Assembly (NCBI GenBank): GCA_019424135.1
Contig: JAHYZZ010000007.1
Location: 24,313 to 79,311, forward strand
Direction: 5' to 3'
Source of the DNA: Lachnospiraceae bacterium
GTDB taxonomy: Bacteria; Bacillota; Clostridia; Lachnospirales; Lachnospiraceae
DNA length: 54,999 bases
This document shows positions 1-6,481 of this stretch, one piece after another. Numbering within the stretch: position 1 is the stretch's first letter; every line of letters begins with the position of its first letter. A program made the position numbers and the translations under genes. The notes beneath the pieces were generated by a model. The model searched no databases and was not told the origin of the DNA. It worked only from the letters and a program-made list of their open reading frames with translations.

Positions 1-905
1 AGAAAGTTCAGCCATGCCTCATAATCTTCATAGGCAGCCACAGAGCACCGGCAGCGCGGATGTATCGGCGGAGCATTTGTTCCTGGCATCATTTTTGCCA
101 CCTTGAAGTGCTTCTCATCCAATGCCTTGCAGATTGGACAAGCATCGTCCAACGCAAGGAAGGTATATTCCTCAAAGCCATTCCGCTCAAAGGACTGTTT
201 CTGAGCTTCTGTCTGCACTCTCGCCAGTTCCGTGATCATCAGTCGCTCCGCATCGCTCTGGATGACTCCGAAGCGTTTCCGGAGATGCATTGCCAGACGT
301 CGCGGATTCTGCCCCTGGATCAGACCGGTCTGTAGCAGACTTGACAATTCATTCTTGAGCATATCCTGATACATCCAGATCCGGTCTGAATATGTAGCAT
401 TATGGAAGGACGCATTCACGATAGCATTGTCATCCTTCGCGTTGTTCTGGATCGTCTTCCCCAGAATACCAGCCTGCCGCTCAAACTCGGATATCGTCCG
501 GTCTGTCAAAATCTCATCGTAATATTTCTGAAGCTCATCGAATCCGGCTACCATTTCCAAACCAATCTGCGCTTTCAGAAACTCCAGCTGATTCACCTTC
601 ATGGTCATGTTGTACAACCGCATCTCCTCATTGGCCTGATTGGAAAAATTCTTCTCCTTCACATACTTGGCGGCCTTCCGCCCCAGAGCTTCAATATCAG
701 CTTTGGCGGCACGTTTCTTCGCTTCCGCAAGAGTAATTCCCTCTTTCTTTGCATACTTTACATAAAAACTATTGATCTCCTTTTCAATCTCATCTATCAT
801 GTTCTGGTAGATCTCCCGGATATGTTTCTGGTATTCAGCTTCATCCCAGATATTATACTTCCTCTGTTTCGTCTCCCGGCTCTTCCAGTACGTCGCGCTG
901 TCCAT
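1..905 (-). CDS. phage minor head protein (SPP1 gp7 / Mu F family), 3' end beyond window
   Basis: The leftward reading frame is open from an ATG at 905 to the window edge, about 301 residues, so the gene continues to the left. The body is charged and helical. The last visible 60 residues hold the family signature: LDDACPICKALDEK, then a mid-region MPGTNAPPIHPRCRC, giving the cysteine/histidine pattern (CPxC, HPxCRC) of phage minor head or head-morphogenesis proteins. Family knowledge: these proteins sit with the portal in the capsid vertex and help head assembly or DNA injection. A GGAGGT motif 10 bases before the ATG supports this start. It is the only recognisable capsid gene in the window; terminase and portal genes are not found upstream of it. 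Family assignment is confident; whether the phage is complete cannot be judged from here. Confidence 0.85.
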   Translation of the reverse strand, partial: MDSATYWKSRETKQRKYNIWDEAEYQKHIREIYQNMIDEIEKEINSFYVKYAKKEGITLAEAKKRAAKADIEALGRKAAKYVKEKNFSNQANEEMRLYNMTMKVNQLEFLKAQIGLEMVAGFDELQKYYDEILTDRTISEFERQAGILGKTIQNNAKDDNAIVNASFHNATYSDRIWMYQDMLKNELSSLLQTGLIQGQNPRRLAMHLRKRFGVIQSDAERLMITELARVQTEAQKQSFERNGFEEYTFLALDDACPICKALDEKHFKVAKMMPGTNAPPIHPRCRCSVAAYEDYEAWLNF

Positions 906-936
906 CCTCTGCCGCACCTCCAAACATCTGCCTCAT
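853..936 (-). pseudogene. possible remnant of a portal gene 3' end, overlapping the minor head gene start
   Basis: In a frame different from the minor head gene, 27 codons end in GGAAEDGQRDVLEEPGDETE plus two residues and a stop. This acidic tail resembles the C-terminal ends of phage portal proteins, whose last codons often overlap the following gp7-type gene (inference from typical head-gene order). The frame opens just after the stop of the 112-residue gene and has no portal body in front of it. It may instead be a meaningless open frame or a tiny gene. Another ATG at 949 has a much better AAGGAGGAGG site but its frame gives only a 50-residue product with no recognisable features. Confidence 0.3.
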
Positions 937-959
937 ATGCTGCTTCCATGACCTCCTCC

Positions 960-1298
960 TTAATTCACTACAAATCCGAGCCCCAGTTTGCTGGCTTCTT
1001 CCTTTGCGCTTTCCACCGCCTGCAGATATGTCCCGTAAAAGGCACGCAACCGCTTTTCCGAAAAGCGGATGATATAACAGGTCTTCTGCAGGTCTGACGT
1101 CTCATGGTACCAGTTCCCTGAGTAAAACCAGTTCACCACTTCCCTAGCGAGCTCTTTGATATCTTTGCAATCCTTCACCAGCTCCATGAATGTCTGCTGC
1201 TCTTCCAGCGATCCGATCAGAGTCTGTTCACAGGCGTATCCGAACGCATCCTTTTCATATACCCTTCTACCCTCTTCTGGGCCGATTCCTATGTACAT
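960..1298 (-). CDS. phage-type hypothetical protein, 112 aa
   Basis: A soluble 112-residue protein beginning MYIGIGPEEGRRVYEKDAFG and rich in acidic residues and aromatics (WFYSGNWYH near the middle). I recognise no domain. I chose the ATG at 1298 because GAGAGGTGATAGAAGG lies directly before it. An in-frame ATG 18 bases upstream overlaps the stop of the preceding gene and lacks a separate ribosome site. It follows the PC4-like gene with only a short gap, so the two are probably cotranscribed in the leftward early operon of the element. The stop abuts the AAGGAGGAGG sequence before the minor head region. Confidence 0.7.
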   Translation of the reverse strand: MYIGIGPEEGRRVYEKDAFGYACEQTLIGSLEEQQTFMELVKDCKDIKELAREVVNWFYSGNWYHETSDLQKTCYIIRFSEKRLRAFYGTYLQAVESAKEEASKLGLGFVVN

Positions 1299-1312
1299 CC
1301 TTCTATCACCTC

Positions 1313-1558
1313 TCAATATAAAAGATCTTCCCCTATACTGATCAGCTCCCGGAGTTCCTCTTCTGATAATGAAATTCCTCGTCCCGGCTTTTTATAGCCA
1401 TGTTCTTCACTCCATCCCCGAATATCATATTTGGGCTCCTTTCCGTACCAGGAAATCAGGTTGGCCTCCTTCTGATACTTCGCCCCTTCCACCATGGGAA
1501 AACTATGTAAATGTTTTATGATTTCAAATTGTGTCTGCGCCATCTTTACATTTTCCAT
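1313..1558 (-). CDS. YdbC/PC4-like single-stranded nucleic-acid-binding protein
   Basis: An 81-residue protein whose second half reads KYDIRGWSEEHGYKKPGRGI followed by SLSEEELREL. This is the YdbC version of the transcriptional coactivator p15 (PC4) fold: a beta-strand KYDIR(x)W, a basic turn, then GI(S/T)L(S/T)EEEL before the terminal helix. Family knowledge: bacterial YdbC proteins bind single-stranded DNA as dimers and are frequent in phage and plasmid genomes. The likely role here is a replication or recombination accessory of the phage element (inference). The first ATG follows AAGGA very closely. A second in-frame ATG at codon 6 is a possible alternative start. Its stop overlaps the upstream in-frame ATG region of the next gene. 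Confidence 0.75.
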   Translation of the reverse strand: MENVKMAQTQFEIIKHLHSFPMVEGAKYQKEANLISWYGKEPKYDIRGWSEEHGYKKPGRGISLSEEELRELISIGEDLLY

Positions 1559-1628
1559 TCCTTGTTTTACAATAAAGTTGAATATTATTCAGAGTGCCCG
1601 AGCTTGCCGGCTCATGTGGGCGCTCTAC

Positions 1629-1841
1629 TTATTTGGCCAAATCTAAGATGCGTTTGATCTGTCCGGCCGTAAATGTTAACTCACTATCTGTACCTGCAGA
1701 AACCGTCAATTTCTTGGCCAACTGGCAGGTAATCGACACATCCCCCCTGCCATCCTTACGCATCATATCTACTTCTTCAGATAACTGTTTCAAGAACTCC
1801 TGAAACTCATCTTCCGGGATAATCTTTGCTACCTCTTTCAC
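1629..1841 (-). CDS. phage-type hypothetical protein, 70 aa
   Basis: A small acidic protein (MKEVAKIIPEDEFQEFLKQL at the N-terminus) starting at GTG, preceded by a near-perfect AAAGGAGGTGAG site, which decides the start. The C-terminal half (LTFTAGQIKRILDLAK) suggests a short helical or strand-helix unit. No domain is recognised. It lies 13 bases downstream of the 52-residue membrane peptide and 70 bases upstream of the PC4-like gene, in the same leftward early operon. Confidence 0.65.
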   Translation of the reverse strand: MKEVAKIIPEDEFQEFLKQLSEEVDMMRKDGRGDVSITCQLAKKLTVSAGTDSELTFTAGQIKRILDLAK

Positions 1842-1854
1842 TATCTCACCTCCT

Positions 1855-2013
1855 TTAAATCAATGGTCCTGCCATCAAGCAGTACAGCAACACTGTCAGC
1901 ATGGATCCCACACCTAATGCGACACCGATCAGTCCCCAAATCAACAGGTTGATCAAAAAGTCTCTCTGTTTACGCTTGTGCCTTATTAGCTCTGCCGTAT
2001 ATTTCTTTTCCAC
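1855..2013 (-). CDS. small membrane protein, 52 aa
   Basis: This frame starts at GTG (2013) behind AGGGAGGGACAAGCT. It codes for a 52-residue protein with a basic N-terminus (EKKYTAELIRHKRKQRD), then one or two hydrophobic stretches (FLINLLIWGLIGVALGVG and the following MLTVLLYCLMAG). It ends inside the ribosome site of the next gene. Topology suggests an integral membrane peptide with a positive cytoplasmic N-terminus. Function is unknown. Small membrane peptides are common in phage early operons. Confidence 0.55.
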   Translation of the reverse strand: MEKKYTAELIRHKRKQRDFLINLLIWGLIGVALGVGSMLTVLLYCLMAGPLI

Positions 2014-2037
2014 AGCTTGTCCCTCCCTTCTACCGCC

Positions 2038-2136
2038 CTAGGCGGTTTTCTCTAACTTGTATGTAATTTGGGCTTTTTCCTGCTGTCCTAACAATGAAAT
2101 CAGCACTTGTATGATCTTGTTCATATCCGGGTTCAT
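2038..2136 (-). CDS. small phage peptide, 32 aa
   Basis: A 32-codon frame beginning MNPDMNKIIQVLISLL with a GAGAGGTGGTGCAT ribosome site. It is the first leftward gene after the divergent control region at 2.14-2.23 kb. Its stop lies inside a GC-rich inverted repeat (ACCGCC...GGCGGT, 2032-2046) that could act as an attenuator before the next gene. The peptide looks amphipathic. Function unknown; coding status rests mainly on the ribosome site and operon position. Confidence 0.45.
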   Translation of the reverse strand: MNPDMNKIIQVLISLLGQQEKAQITYKLEKTA

Positions 2137-2170
2137 ATGCACCACCTCTCTAATATGTATTCCTTACGGA

Positions 2171-2199
2171 TTGTCCGGGTTGCCGGTATCTGGTATAAT
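2171..2199 (+). promoter_or_regulatory. sigma-A-type promoter for the 152-aa membrane protein
   Basis: TTGTCC (2171-2176) and TATAAT (2194-2199) are separated by 17 bases, and an AGGAGG-type site and ATG follow within 32 bases. Confidence 0.7.
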
Positions 2200-2228
2200 C
2201 TTCCTATCAAATATTGGAGGAATATTTT

Positions 2229-2687
2229 ATGGACACATTAGACAATCGCCAATCCGCATTTCTAAAACGGATCGCTGCAAATCCAGCCCCCTATGATACT
2301 CTTACAAAAGAAGAAAAAGAAATTTGCGTTTTTCTTACAAAACAGGAATACATCACATATCAGACCGAAACGAAAAAACGCTCATTTAATGGCGTCTTTC
2401 AGGTTTATGATGAAATAACGGTAGTCTCCATTTCTGAAAAAGGAAAAATGTATCTCGTCAATGAACAGCTCTCCAATGAGCAACATCGCTATCTTAAAGA
2501 GCAAATGGATTCATTAAGAGAACTGGCCGATTCTGCAAAAAAGCAAGCAAATATAGCTATCGAAAACGCTAAGAATGCTGAAAAAGAATCAGCGTTTGCT
2601 CGTCGTGATGCTTGTTTTGCGAAAATCACATCTATTATTACTATTCTCATCAGCATAGTGGCTATAATAGTATCCGCAGTATGCTAA
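2229..2687 (+). CDS. tail-anchored membrane protein with coiled coil, 152 aa
   Basis: The ATG at 2229 is used because GGAGGA lies 7 bases before it; a TTG further upstream overlaps that site. Residues about 1-80 are soluble and resemble a small winged-helix-like unit (inference, weak). Residues about 85-125 form an alanine/lysine-rich coiled coil. The last 20 residues (ITSIITILISIVAIIVSAVC) are a single membrane segment, so the protein is probably tail-anchored with its body in the cytoplasm. It has its own promoter and is the only rightward gene on the cro side of the switch. A role in superinfection exclusion would fit its position and topology, but no family is recognised. Confidence 0.65.
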   Translation: MDTLDNRQSAFLKRIAANPAPYDTLTKEEKEICVFLTKQEYITYQTETKKRSFNGVFQVYDEITVVSISEKGKMYLVNEQLSNEQHRYLKEQMDSLRELADSAKKQANIAIENAKNAEKESAFARRDACFAKITSIITILISIVAIIVSAVC

Positions 2688-2763
2688 CAATAAGGGCTAT
2701 AATGGCAATTATCATGGACACTATCTGTAATGCTGGCGGCCTCCATTTATTATCCATCCCCAT
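2662..2763 (-). CDS. small membrane peptide, 33 aa
   Basis: Starts at an ATG behind GAGGAAGGAGAGTG and encodes MGMDNKWRPP followed by one hydrophobic segment (IVSMIIAIIALIVSILRILL). Its 3' end overlaps the convergent 152-aa gene by 26 bases, so both genes encode membrane segments on opposite strands of the same DNA. Function unknown. Confidence 0.4.
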   Translation of the reverse strand: MGMDNKWRPPALQIVSMIIAIIALIVSILRILL

Positions 2764-2778
2764 CACTCTCCTTCCTCT

Positions 2779-2877
2779 TTATCTGTCTTCTTCACGCTTG
2801 TTTACCTCTGAATACGCATACATATCACGCTCAACCAACATAATTCGCAAATCGCAATATGTGATTTTATAATCCAC
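2779..2877 (-). CDS. small peptide downstream of the cro-like gene, 32 aa
   Basis: GTG start behind AAGGAGGTGAGG, stop 15 bases before the next small peptide. The 32-residue product contains DYKITYCDLRIMLVERDMYA and no recognisable domain. Coding status rests on the strong ribosome site and tight packing with the cro-like gene that precedes it. Confidence 0.4.
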   Translation of the reverse strand: MDYKITYCDLRIMLVERDMYAYSEVNKREEDR

Positions 2878-2882
2878 GCTCT

Positions 2883-3086
2883 CTACCTCACCTCCTTCTC
2901 ATCCGTCTGGAACAAATAATCAAACTTACACTTAAACATCTTGCCGAGCATTTTGATCTTAAACGTGGTAAACTTCCCAGTTTTTTTCTTGCTTTCATAT
3001 GAATTTCTTGGGATACCAAGTTTTTTTGCAACATCTGAATTAGATAATCCAAATCTTGCTTGCTCTGCCTCTAAATTTCTAAACAA
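2883..3086 (-). CDS. Cro-like XRE-family DNA-binding protein
   Basis: A 67-residue helix-turn-helix protein: FGLSNSDVAKKLGIPRNSYE gives the two HTH helices, followed by KKKTGKFTTFKIKMLGKMFK. The start is TTG (3086), supported by AGGAGG seven bases upstream. It is transcribed leftward, away from the cI-like gene, with a palindromic operator between them. This is the arrangement of phage lysis-lysogeny switches, so it is probably the Cro equivalent that opens the leftward early operon. It is somewhat longer than lambda Cro and of the minimal XRE type. DNA target is inferred, not shown. Confidence 0.75.
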   Translation of the reverse strand: MFRNLEAEQARFGLSNSDVAKKLGIPRNSYESKKKTGKFTTFKIKMLGKMFKCKFDYLFQTDEKEVR

Positions 3087-3108
3087 ACTTCTTCCTCCTT
3101 TCTTTTAT

Positions 3109-3125
3109 GTTTGCATTACGCAAAC
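3109..3125. promoter_or_regulatory. palindromic operator of the cro/cI switch
   Basis: GTTTGC-ATTAC-GCAAAC is a perfect 6-bp inverted repeat with a 5-bp spacer. It lies between the divergent repressor genes and immediately upstream of the rightward promoter, the expected place for a repressor-binding site. Confidence 0.65.
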
Positions 3126-3131
3126 TTTTTA

Positions 3132-3160
3132 TTGACACGCTTACATACCACTTTTATAAT
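3132..3160 (+). promoter_or_regulatory. consensus promoter for the cI-like gene
   Basis: TTGACA (3132-3137), 17-base spacer, TATAAT (3155-3160): a perfect sigma-A consensus. It starts six bases after the operator, so a repressor bound there could block or control it. Confidence 0.8.
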
Positions 3161-3184
3161 CGTAGATATAAGGAGGACATTATT

Positions 3185-3499
3185 ATGGGAGAATACTTTA
3201 ATGAAAATTTAAAATGGGCAAGAGAACAAAAAGGGCTATCCCAAAAGGATGTCTCTGAAAAAATAGGAGTAGCAAAATCTACCTATTCTCTTTATGAAAG
3301 TGGGAAAAGGGAACCCAACGTACAAACAATTAAAAAAATTGCTGACGTACTAGACGTTTCAGCTGATGAATTACTCGGAATTGATACAGAACCAACAACT
3401 CTCGCTGCCCACTTTGATGGCAATGAATATACAGAAGAAGAACTAAATGAAATTCGCCAATTTGCAGACTTTGTAAAAAACCGCAGAAGAGAGTCCTGA
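3185..3499 (+). CDS. cI-like XRE-family repressor, 104 aa
   Basis: N-terminal helix-turn-helix domain at residues about 6-62 (REQKGLSQKDVSEKIGVAKS, then YESGKREPNVQTIKKIADVL) of the XRE/SinR type. A short acidic C-terminal tail (TEEELNEIRQFADFVKNRRR) may mediate dimerisation. There is no LexA-like autocleavage domain, so induction probably depends on the neighbouring ImmA-like protease, as known for ICEBs1 ImmR/ImmA (inference). ATG chosen from AAGGAGGACATTATT. It is the first gene of the rightward lysogeny transcript. Confidence 0.8.
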   Translation: MGEYFNENLKWAREQKGLSQKDVSEKIGVAKSTYSLYESGKREPNVQTIKKIADVLDVSADELLGIDTEPTTLAAHFDGNEYTEEELNEIRQFADFVKNRRRES

Positions 3500-3543
3500 T
3501 TATTGGACACACTTCTTGATATACTTGAGTGGTAGGTGGCACT

Positions 3544-4011
3544 ATGAACAACTACGAGTGTCTGGAAGGCGAAGCCTGCAGGGACGGTATAGAAGTTGTT
3601 AATTGTAGATTTGACAGTCCACGCATAAAGGGACTATATTGCGATAAAACGATAGGTATAAACCTAGATATTGACTCATCAAAGGAAAAAGCCTGTGTCT
3701 TGGCTGAAGAGATGGGACATCATCATACCAGCATCGGCGATATTTTGGACATGTCAAACACAGTTAACCGAAAACAGGAACGTCAAGCAAGGTTATGGGG
3801 ATACAACAAGCCGATCGGACTCTCTGGTCTGATCAAAGCTTTTGAAGCAGGGTGTCAGGATCGTTTTGAAGTAGCGGAATATCTGGGTGTGACAGATGAG
3901 TATCTATGTGATTGTCTGGATGCATACAGGGATAAATACGGTGTCGGAGTCGCTGTTGACGATTACTACATCATGTTTATTCCACATTTGGCAATAGGCA
4001 AAATGGTATGA
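3544..4011 (+). CDS. ImmA/IrrE-family metalloprotease-like anti-repressor
   Basis: A 155-residue protein with the sequence LAEEMGHHHTSIGDIL at about residues 58-73. This is the phage variant of the ImmA/IrrE zinc site (E-x-x-x-H in place of a textbook HExxH, with EEMGH giving the catalytic Glu and first His). The C-terminal half (GLSGLIKAFEAGCQDRFEVA, EYLGVTDEYL) matches the helical part of these phage proteins. Known role of the family: site-specific cleavage of the adjacent XRE repressor after DNA damage or other signals, which derepresses the element. The start at 3544 follows GTAGGTGGCACT, 44 bases after the repressor stop, so the two form an operon. Confidence 0.8.
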   Translation: MNNYECLEGEACRDGIEVVNCRFDSPRIKGLYCDKTIGINLDIDSSKEKACVLAEEMGHHHTSIGDILDMSNTVNRKQERQARLWGYNKPIGLSGLIKAFEAGCQDRFEVAEYLGVTDEYLCDCLDAYRDKYGVGVAVDDYYIMFIPHLAIGKMV

Positions 4012-4031
4012 ACGCCAAAATCGTTTATATA

Positions 4032-4045
4032 TTCTCAATGTAAGG
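4032..4045 (+). repeat. repeated leader motif, copy 1
   Basis: TTCTCAATGTAAGG lies 18 bases before the ATG of the DUF4041 gene, followed by a purine-rich ribosome site. The same 14 bases, with a similar TTATATA element before and AAAGAGG after, stand before the lipoprotein gene at 5421. Confidence 0.6.
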
Positions 4046-4062
4046 TAGAAAAGAGGAGAAAA

Positions 4063-5391
4063 ATGGGTATAAGCGATCTTTTTAAAGTAAACCAATTTAA
4101 AACGGAAATCGAGCAACTTAAGGCCGATAATCAGCGTCTTTATAATGATAACTGCAATATGCATAATTTACTCACTCCAGAAATGAAAGACGCTCAAGCT
4201 TTACAGACGTTACTATTCGATCTGAAACGAAAGAAGGAAAACCTTGAAGAAAACATATCTCACATTGAAGAAGATATTGAAAAAAGAGTTGCCAATATAA
4301 ATAATTTAGATGCTGAAATCAAAAAAAGGAAATCGCAATTAGTATCTTTAGATGATGACATCCTTGTCCAAGAATTTGGCCTGTACAAACCGCAGTTTGA
4401 CTTTGCAAATGCTCTGGACTACAAAGAAGAGCTGGCAAAAATTCGAGCGAGAGAAAAAGCTTTTATTAAGGATAAAATTGCTGTTCTTGGTAATACAAAT
4501 TGGCAGGTCAATGGCAGTTCTTCTCAAGGAAGAAAAATGGTTTCAGATACACAAAAGCTCTTATTGCGTGCTTTTAATACTGAATGTGATGAGTTGGTTA
4601 ATAAGGTTAAATATACAAATTTTGACCTATCTTTAAATAGAATATATAAATCAGCTGAAGCCATCTCAAAGCTAGGATCAGTTATGAACATTTCTATAAA
4701 TCCGGCCTACCTTGATTTGAAAGTGAAAGAATTAAGACTAGCCTTTGAATATCAACAAAAGAAACATGAAGAAAAGGAAGCTCTAAAAGCTGCAAGGGCT
4801 GAGATGAGAGAGGCTGCAAAGCTTCAAAAAGAAATTGAAGCCCAACGAAAGAAAATTGAGAAAGAACAAACCCATTATCATACTGCTTATGAAAAAATTT
4901 TAAAACAATTAGAGTCCTCTCCCTCTGATGCCGATCTACTAAAGAAAAAGAACGAATTAGAGAAACAACTTCAAGAAATCGACAAAGCTATCAAAGACAT
5001 TGATTATAGAGAAGCCAATCAACGAGCAGGATATGTATATGTAATATCTAACATAGGAGCCTTTGGTGAAAATGTTTATAAAATAGGTATGACCAGACGA
5101 CTTGACCCTCAGGATCGTATTGATGAGCTAGGGGATGCCTCAGTACCTTTCAATTTCGATGTCCATGCAATGATATTCTCAGACGATGCTCCTGCACTCG
5201 AAGCTGCTTTACATAAGGCATTTGAAGATAGAAAATTAAACATGGTTAATACCAGAAGAGAATTCTTTAATGTTACATTAGACGAAATAAAAGATGTTGT
5301 TAAAAAGAATTTTGACAAAACTGTTGAGTTTATCGATGTTCCAGATGCCGAACAATACCGTATTAGCCAAAAAATGAAAAAGTCTCATTAA
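4063..5391 (+). CDS. DUF4041 and T5orf172 (GIY-YIG-like) domain protein
   Basis: A 442-residue protein. Residues about 8-95 are coiled coil. Residues about 105-230 form the DUF4041 region, and a second long charged coiled coil runs to about 325. The C-terminal domain begins at AGYVYVISNIGAFGENVYKI and continues with GMTRRLDPQDRIDELGDASV. This is the T5orf172/Mug113 form of the GIY-YIG nuclease fold (Y-V-Y-V, G-x-T-R, later E in NTRREFF). Family knowledge: DUF4041-T5orf172 proteins are frequent in prophages and plasmids and are suspected nucleases or DNA-damage or defence factors, without firm function. It lies in the lysogeny module beside an ImmA homologue, consistent with a gene expressed in the lysogen. 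RBS GAGGAGAAAA fixes the start. Confidence 0.8.
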   Translation: MGISDLFKVNQFKTEIEQLKADNQRLYNDNCNMHNLLTPEMKDAQALQTLLFDLKRKKENLEENISHIEEDIEKRVANINNLDAEIKKRKSQLVSLDDDILVQEFGLYKPQFDFANALDYKEELAKIRAREKAFIKDKIAVLGNTNWQVNGSSSQGRKMVSDTQKLLLRAFNTECDELVNKVKYTNFDLSLNRIYKSAEAISKLGSVMNISINPAYLDLKVKELRLAFEYQQKKHEEKEALKAARAEMREAAKLQKEIEAQRKKIEKEQTHYHTAYEKILKQLESSPSDADLLKKKNELEKQLQEIDKAIKDIDYREANQRAGYVYVISNIGAFGENVYKIGMTRRLDPQDRIDELGDASVPFNFDVHAMIFSDDAPALEAALHKAFEDRKLNMVNTRREFFNVTLDEIKDVVKKNFDKTVEFIDVPDAEQYRISQKMKKSH

Positions 5392-5420
5392 GTTATAACC
5401 GCCCAGGCGATTATATAGGT

Positions 5421-5434
5421 TTCTCAATGTAAGG
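5421..5434 (+). repeat. repeated leader motif, copy 2
   Basis: Second copy of TTCTCAATGTAAGG, 22 bases before the lipoprotein ATG. Upstream CGATTATATA resembles CGTTTATATA before copy 1, so the repeat extends into a promoter-like -10 region. Confidence 0.6.
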
Positions 5435-5456
5435 GTACGAAAGAGAGGAAAAGGAT

Positions 5457-6176
5457 ATGAAAAAGAAACTAGTAACTCTATTGATCGCAGGAACATTAGC
5501 TTTGTCTGTTACTGCTTGCGGAGGATCCGGAGAGACTTCCGATAATTCATCGGGGAACGCTGTATCTAGTGATTCATCAGAAAGTAAAGAGCCTTCTGAA
5601 ATCACGATTACTGAAAGTGGGTATTCTGTGGTAGATAACGGATACGGAAACGTCTATGTCTATTATTCCGCTACATTGAATAATCCTAACACTGATGTTG
5701 CAGCGCAATTTCCAGTAATTAAAATTACTGCGAAGGGGTCTGACGGCTCTATTGTTGCTTCATCTGATCAAACTTTACTTTATATAGCTCCTGATGATTC
5801 CGTAACCTTTGGTAGCTTAGTGGATTGTAATGGCATTGTTCCTGCTACGGTAGAAATTACTGCATCCAGCGGTGATTTTATTCCAGGCGACTCAGAGAGT
5901 GTAGTCCATACGTCTAATTTAGCTGTTTCAAACACATCTGAAATCCCCGGCACTTACGGAGATACTTCTTTTACCGGTGAAATAGAGAATACCGGTGATA
6001 AAGATTTGACAAGTGTTGCTGTTACAGTCACATTAAAAAACAATGGAACTATTGTATATGGAGACACTACATACATCAGCAATTTGACAGCTGGTACTAA
6101 ACAAGCATTTGAACTTACAGAATATAATGTTCCAGAACATACAGAATTTATAATAACTGCACAAAGCTGGTCATAA
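5457..6176 (+). CDS. prophage-encoded surface lipoprotein, FxLYD-like repeats
   Basis: A 239-residue protein with a clear lipoprotein signal peptide (MKKKLVTLLIAGTLALSVTAC), cleaved before Cys21, then a Ser/Glu-rich linker to about residue 45. The mature part contains two immunoglobulin-like beta units: residues about 50-140 (SATLNNPNTDVAAQFPVIKI) and about 160-239 (FTGEIENTGDKDLTSVAVTV). Both look like FxLYD or similar domains found in Firmicutes lipoproteins. It should be anchored outside the cell membrane. It belongs to the rightward lysogeny module and shares its leader with the preceding gene, so it is a likely lysogenic-conversion product (inference). A role in exclusion of other phages is possible; nothing in the sequence proves it. 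Confidence 0.75.
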   Translation: MKKKLVTLLIAGTLALSVTACGGSGETSDNSSGNAVSSDSSESKEPSEITITESGYSVVDNGYGNVYVYYSATLNNPNTDVAAQFPVIKITAKGSDGSIVASSDQTLLYIAPDDSVTFGSLVDCNGIVPATVEITASSGDFIPGDSESVVHTSNLAVSNTSEIPGTYGDTSFTGEIENTGDKDLTSVAVTVTLKNNGTIVYGDTTYISNLTAGTKQAFELTEYNVPEHTEFIITAQSWS

Positions 6177-6256
6177 TTGAATTACGTGCTCCGTCGCTCT
6201 CCGGAGTCGCCGGGGCACACAATAATATATTTTCCCAGGCAGCCGATAGGGTGCAT

Positions 6257-6289
6257 ACCACCGTTTCCGAGTCTTGCGGAAGGAGTGGT
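6257..6289 (+). promoter_or_regulatory. hairpin in the toxin mRNA leader that covers the ribosome site
   Basis: ACCAC (6257-6261) pairs with GTGGT (6285-6289), and TTCCG (6265-6269) with CGGAA (6277-6281) in one register. The AAGGAG ribosome site lies in the right arm, so the folded leader would hide it. This is typical of type I toxin messages. Confidence 0.65.
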
Positions 6290-6293
6290 TGAT

Positions 6294-6377
6294 ATGAGTA
6301 CATATGAAGAGTTCATGATTATACTGACCGTTGGTCTCTTAATTGTAGCAATTCTGAATTATACCCATAGAAAATAG
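6294..6377 (+). CDS. type I holin-like membrane toxin, 27 aa
   Basis: MSTYEEFMIILTVGLLIVAI plus a short basic tail (LNYTHRK): a single membrane helix with charged ends. It matches the small 'putative holin-like toxin' peptides of Firmicutes type I toxin-antitoxin systems. Start set by AAGGAGTGGTTGAT; a longer in-frame reading upstream crosses the structured leader and is not credible. A bidirectional terminator overlaps its stop codon, and a strong promoter beyond it points back towards the toxin, giving an antisense RNA over the 3' end (as in txpA/RatA-type systems). Likely role: stabilises the integrated element or acts in phage defence (inference). Confidence 0.8.
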   Translation: MSTYEEFMIILTVGLLIVAILNYTHRK

Positions 6378-6413
6378 CACCCCAGCTCTGGCCAAGCTTT
6401 TGAGGTGCTATTT
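6372..6413. terminator. bidirectional terminator between toxin and antitoxin RNA
   Basis: AAATAGCACC (6372-6381) and GGTGCTATTT (6404-6413) form a perfect 10-bp stem, with an inner AGCT/AGCT pairing. T-rich ends on both strands let it stop the toxin mRNA and the opposing RNA. The toxin stop codon is in the left arm. Confidence 0.7.
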
Positions 6414-6475
6414 CTAGTTACTGATAACTTTGCCGGAAACGGATAGGTTTGCTCTATCGTATCGGCTGTCTTGAT
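6372..6475 (-). ncRNA. putative antisense antitoxin RNA of the type I system
   Basis: A leftward promoter (next entry) should start transcription near 6475 and end at the shared terminator. The RNA of about 100 bases is complementary to the toxin message at and beyond its 3' end. It contains a GATAG...CTATC hairpin (6442-6459). No ORF of note lies in it. Geometry is that of convergent antisense antitoxins; the exact ends are inferred. Confidence 0.6.
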
Positions 6476-6481
6476 AAGTAT

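Noticed and set aside
905..949. ATG at 949 with an excellent ribosome site as start of a gene
   Set aside because: Its frame stops after 50 codons of arginine/glycine-rich sequence that overlaps the minor head gene. Kept only as a note on the possible deletion junction.
402..1097. Long rightward open frame over the phage head region
   Set aside because: It lies antisense to the minor head gene, whose reading has clear family motifs. The rightward product has no domain and no ribosome site.
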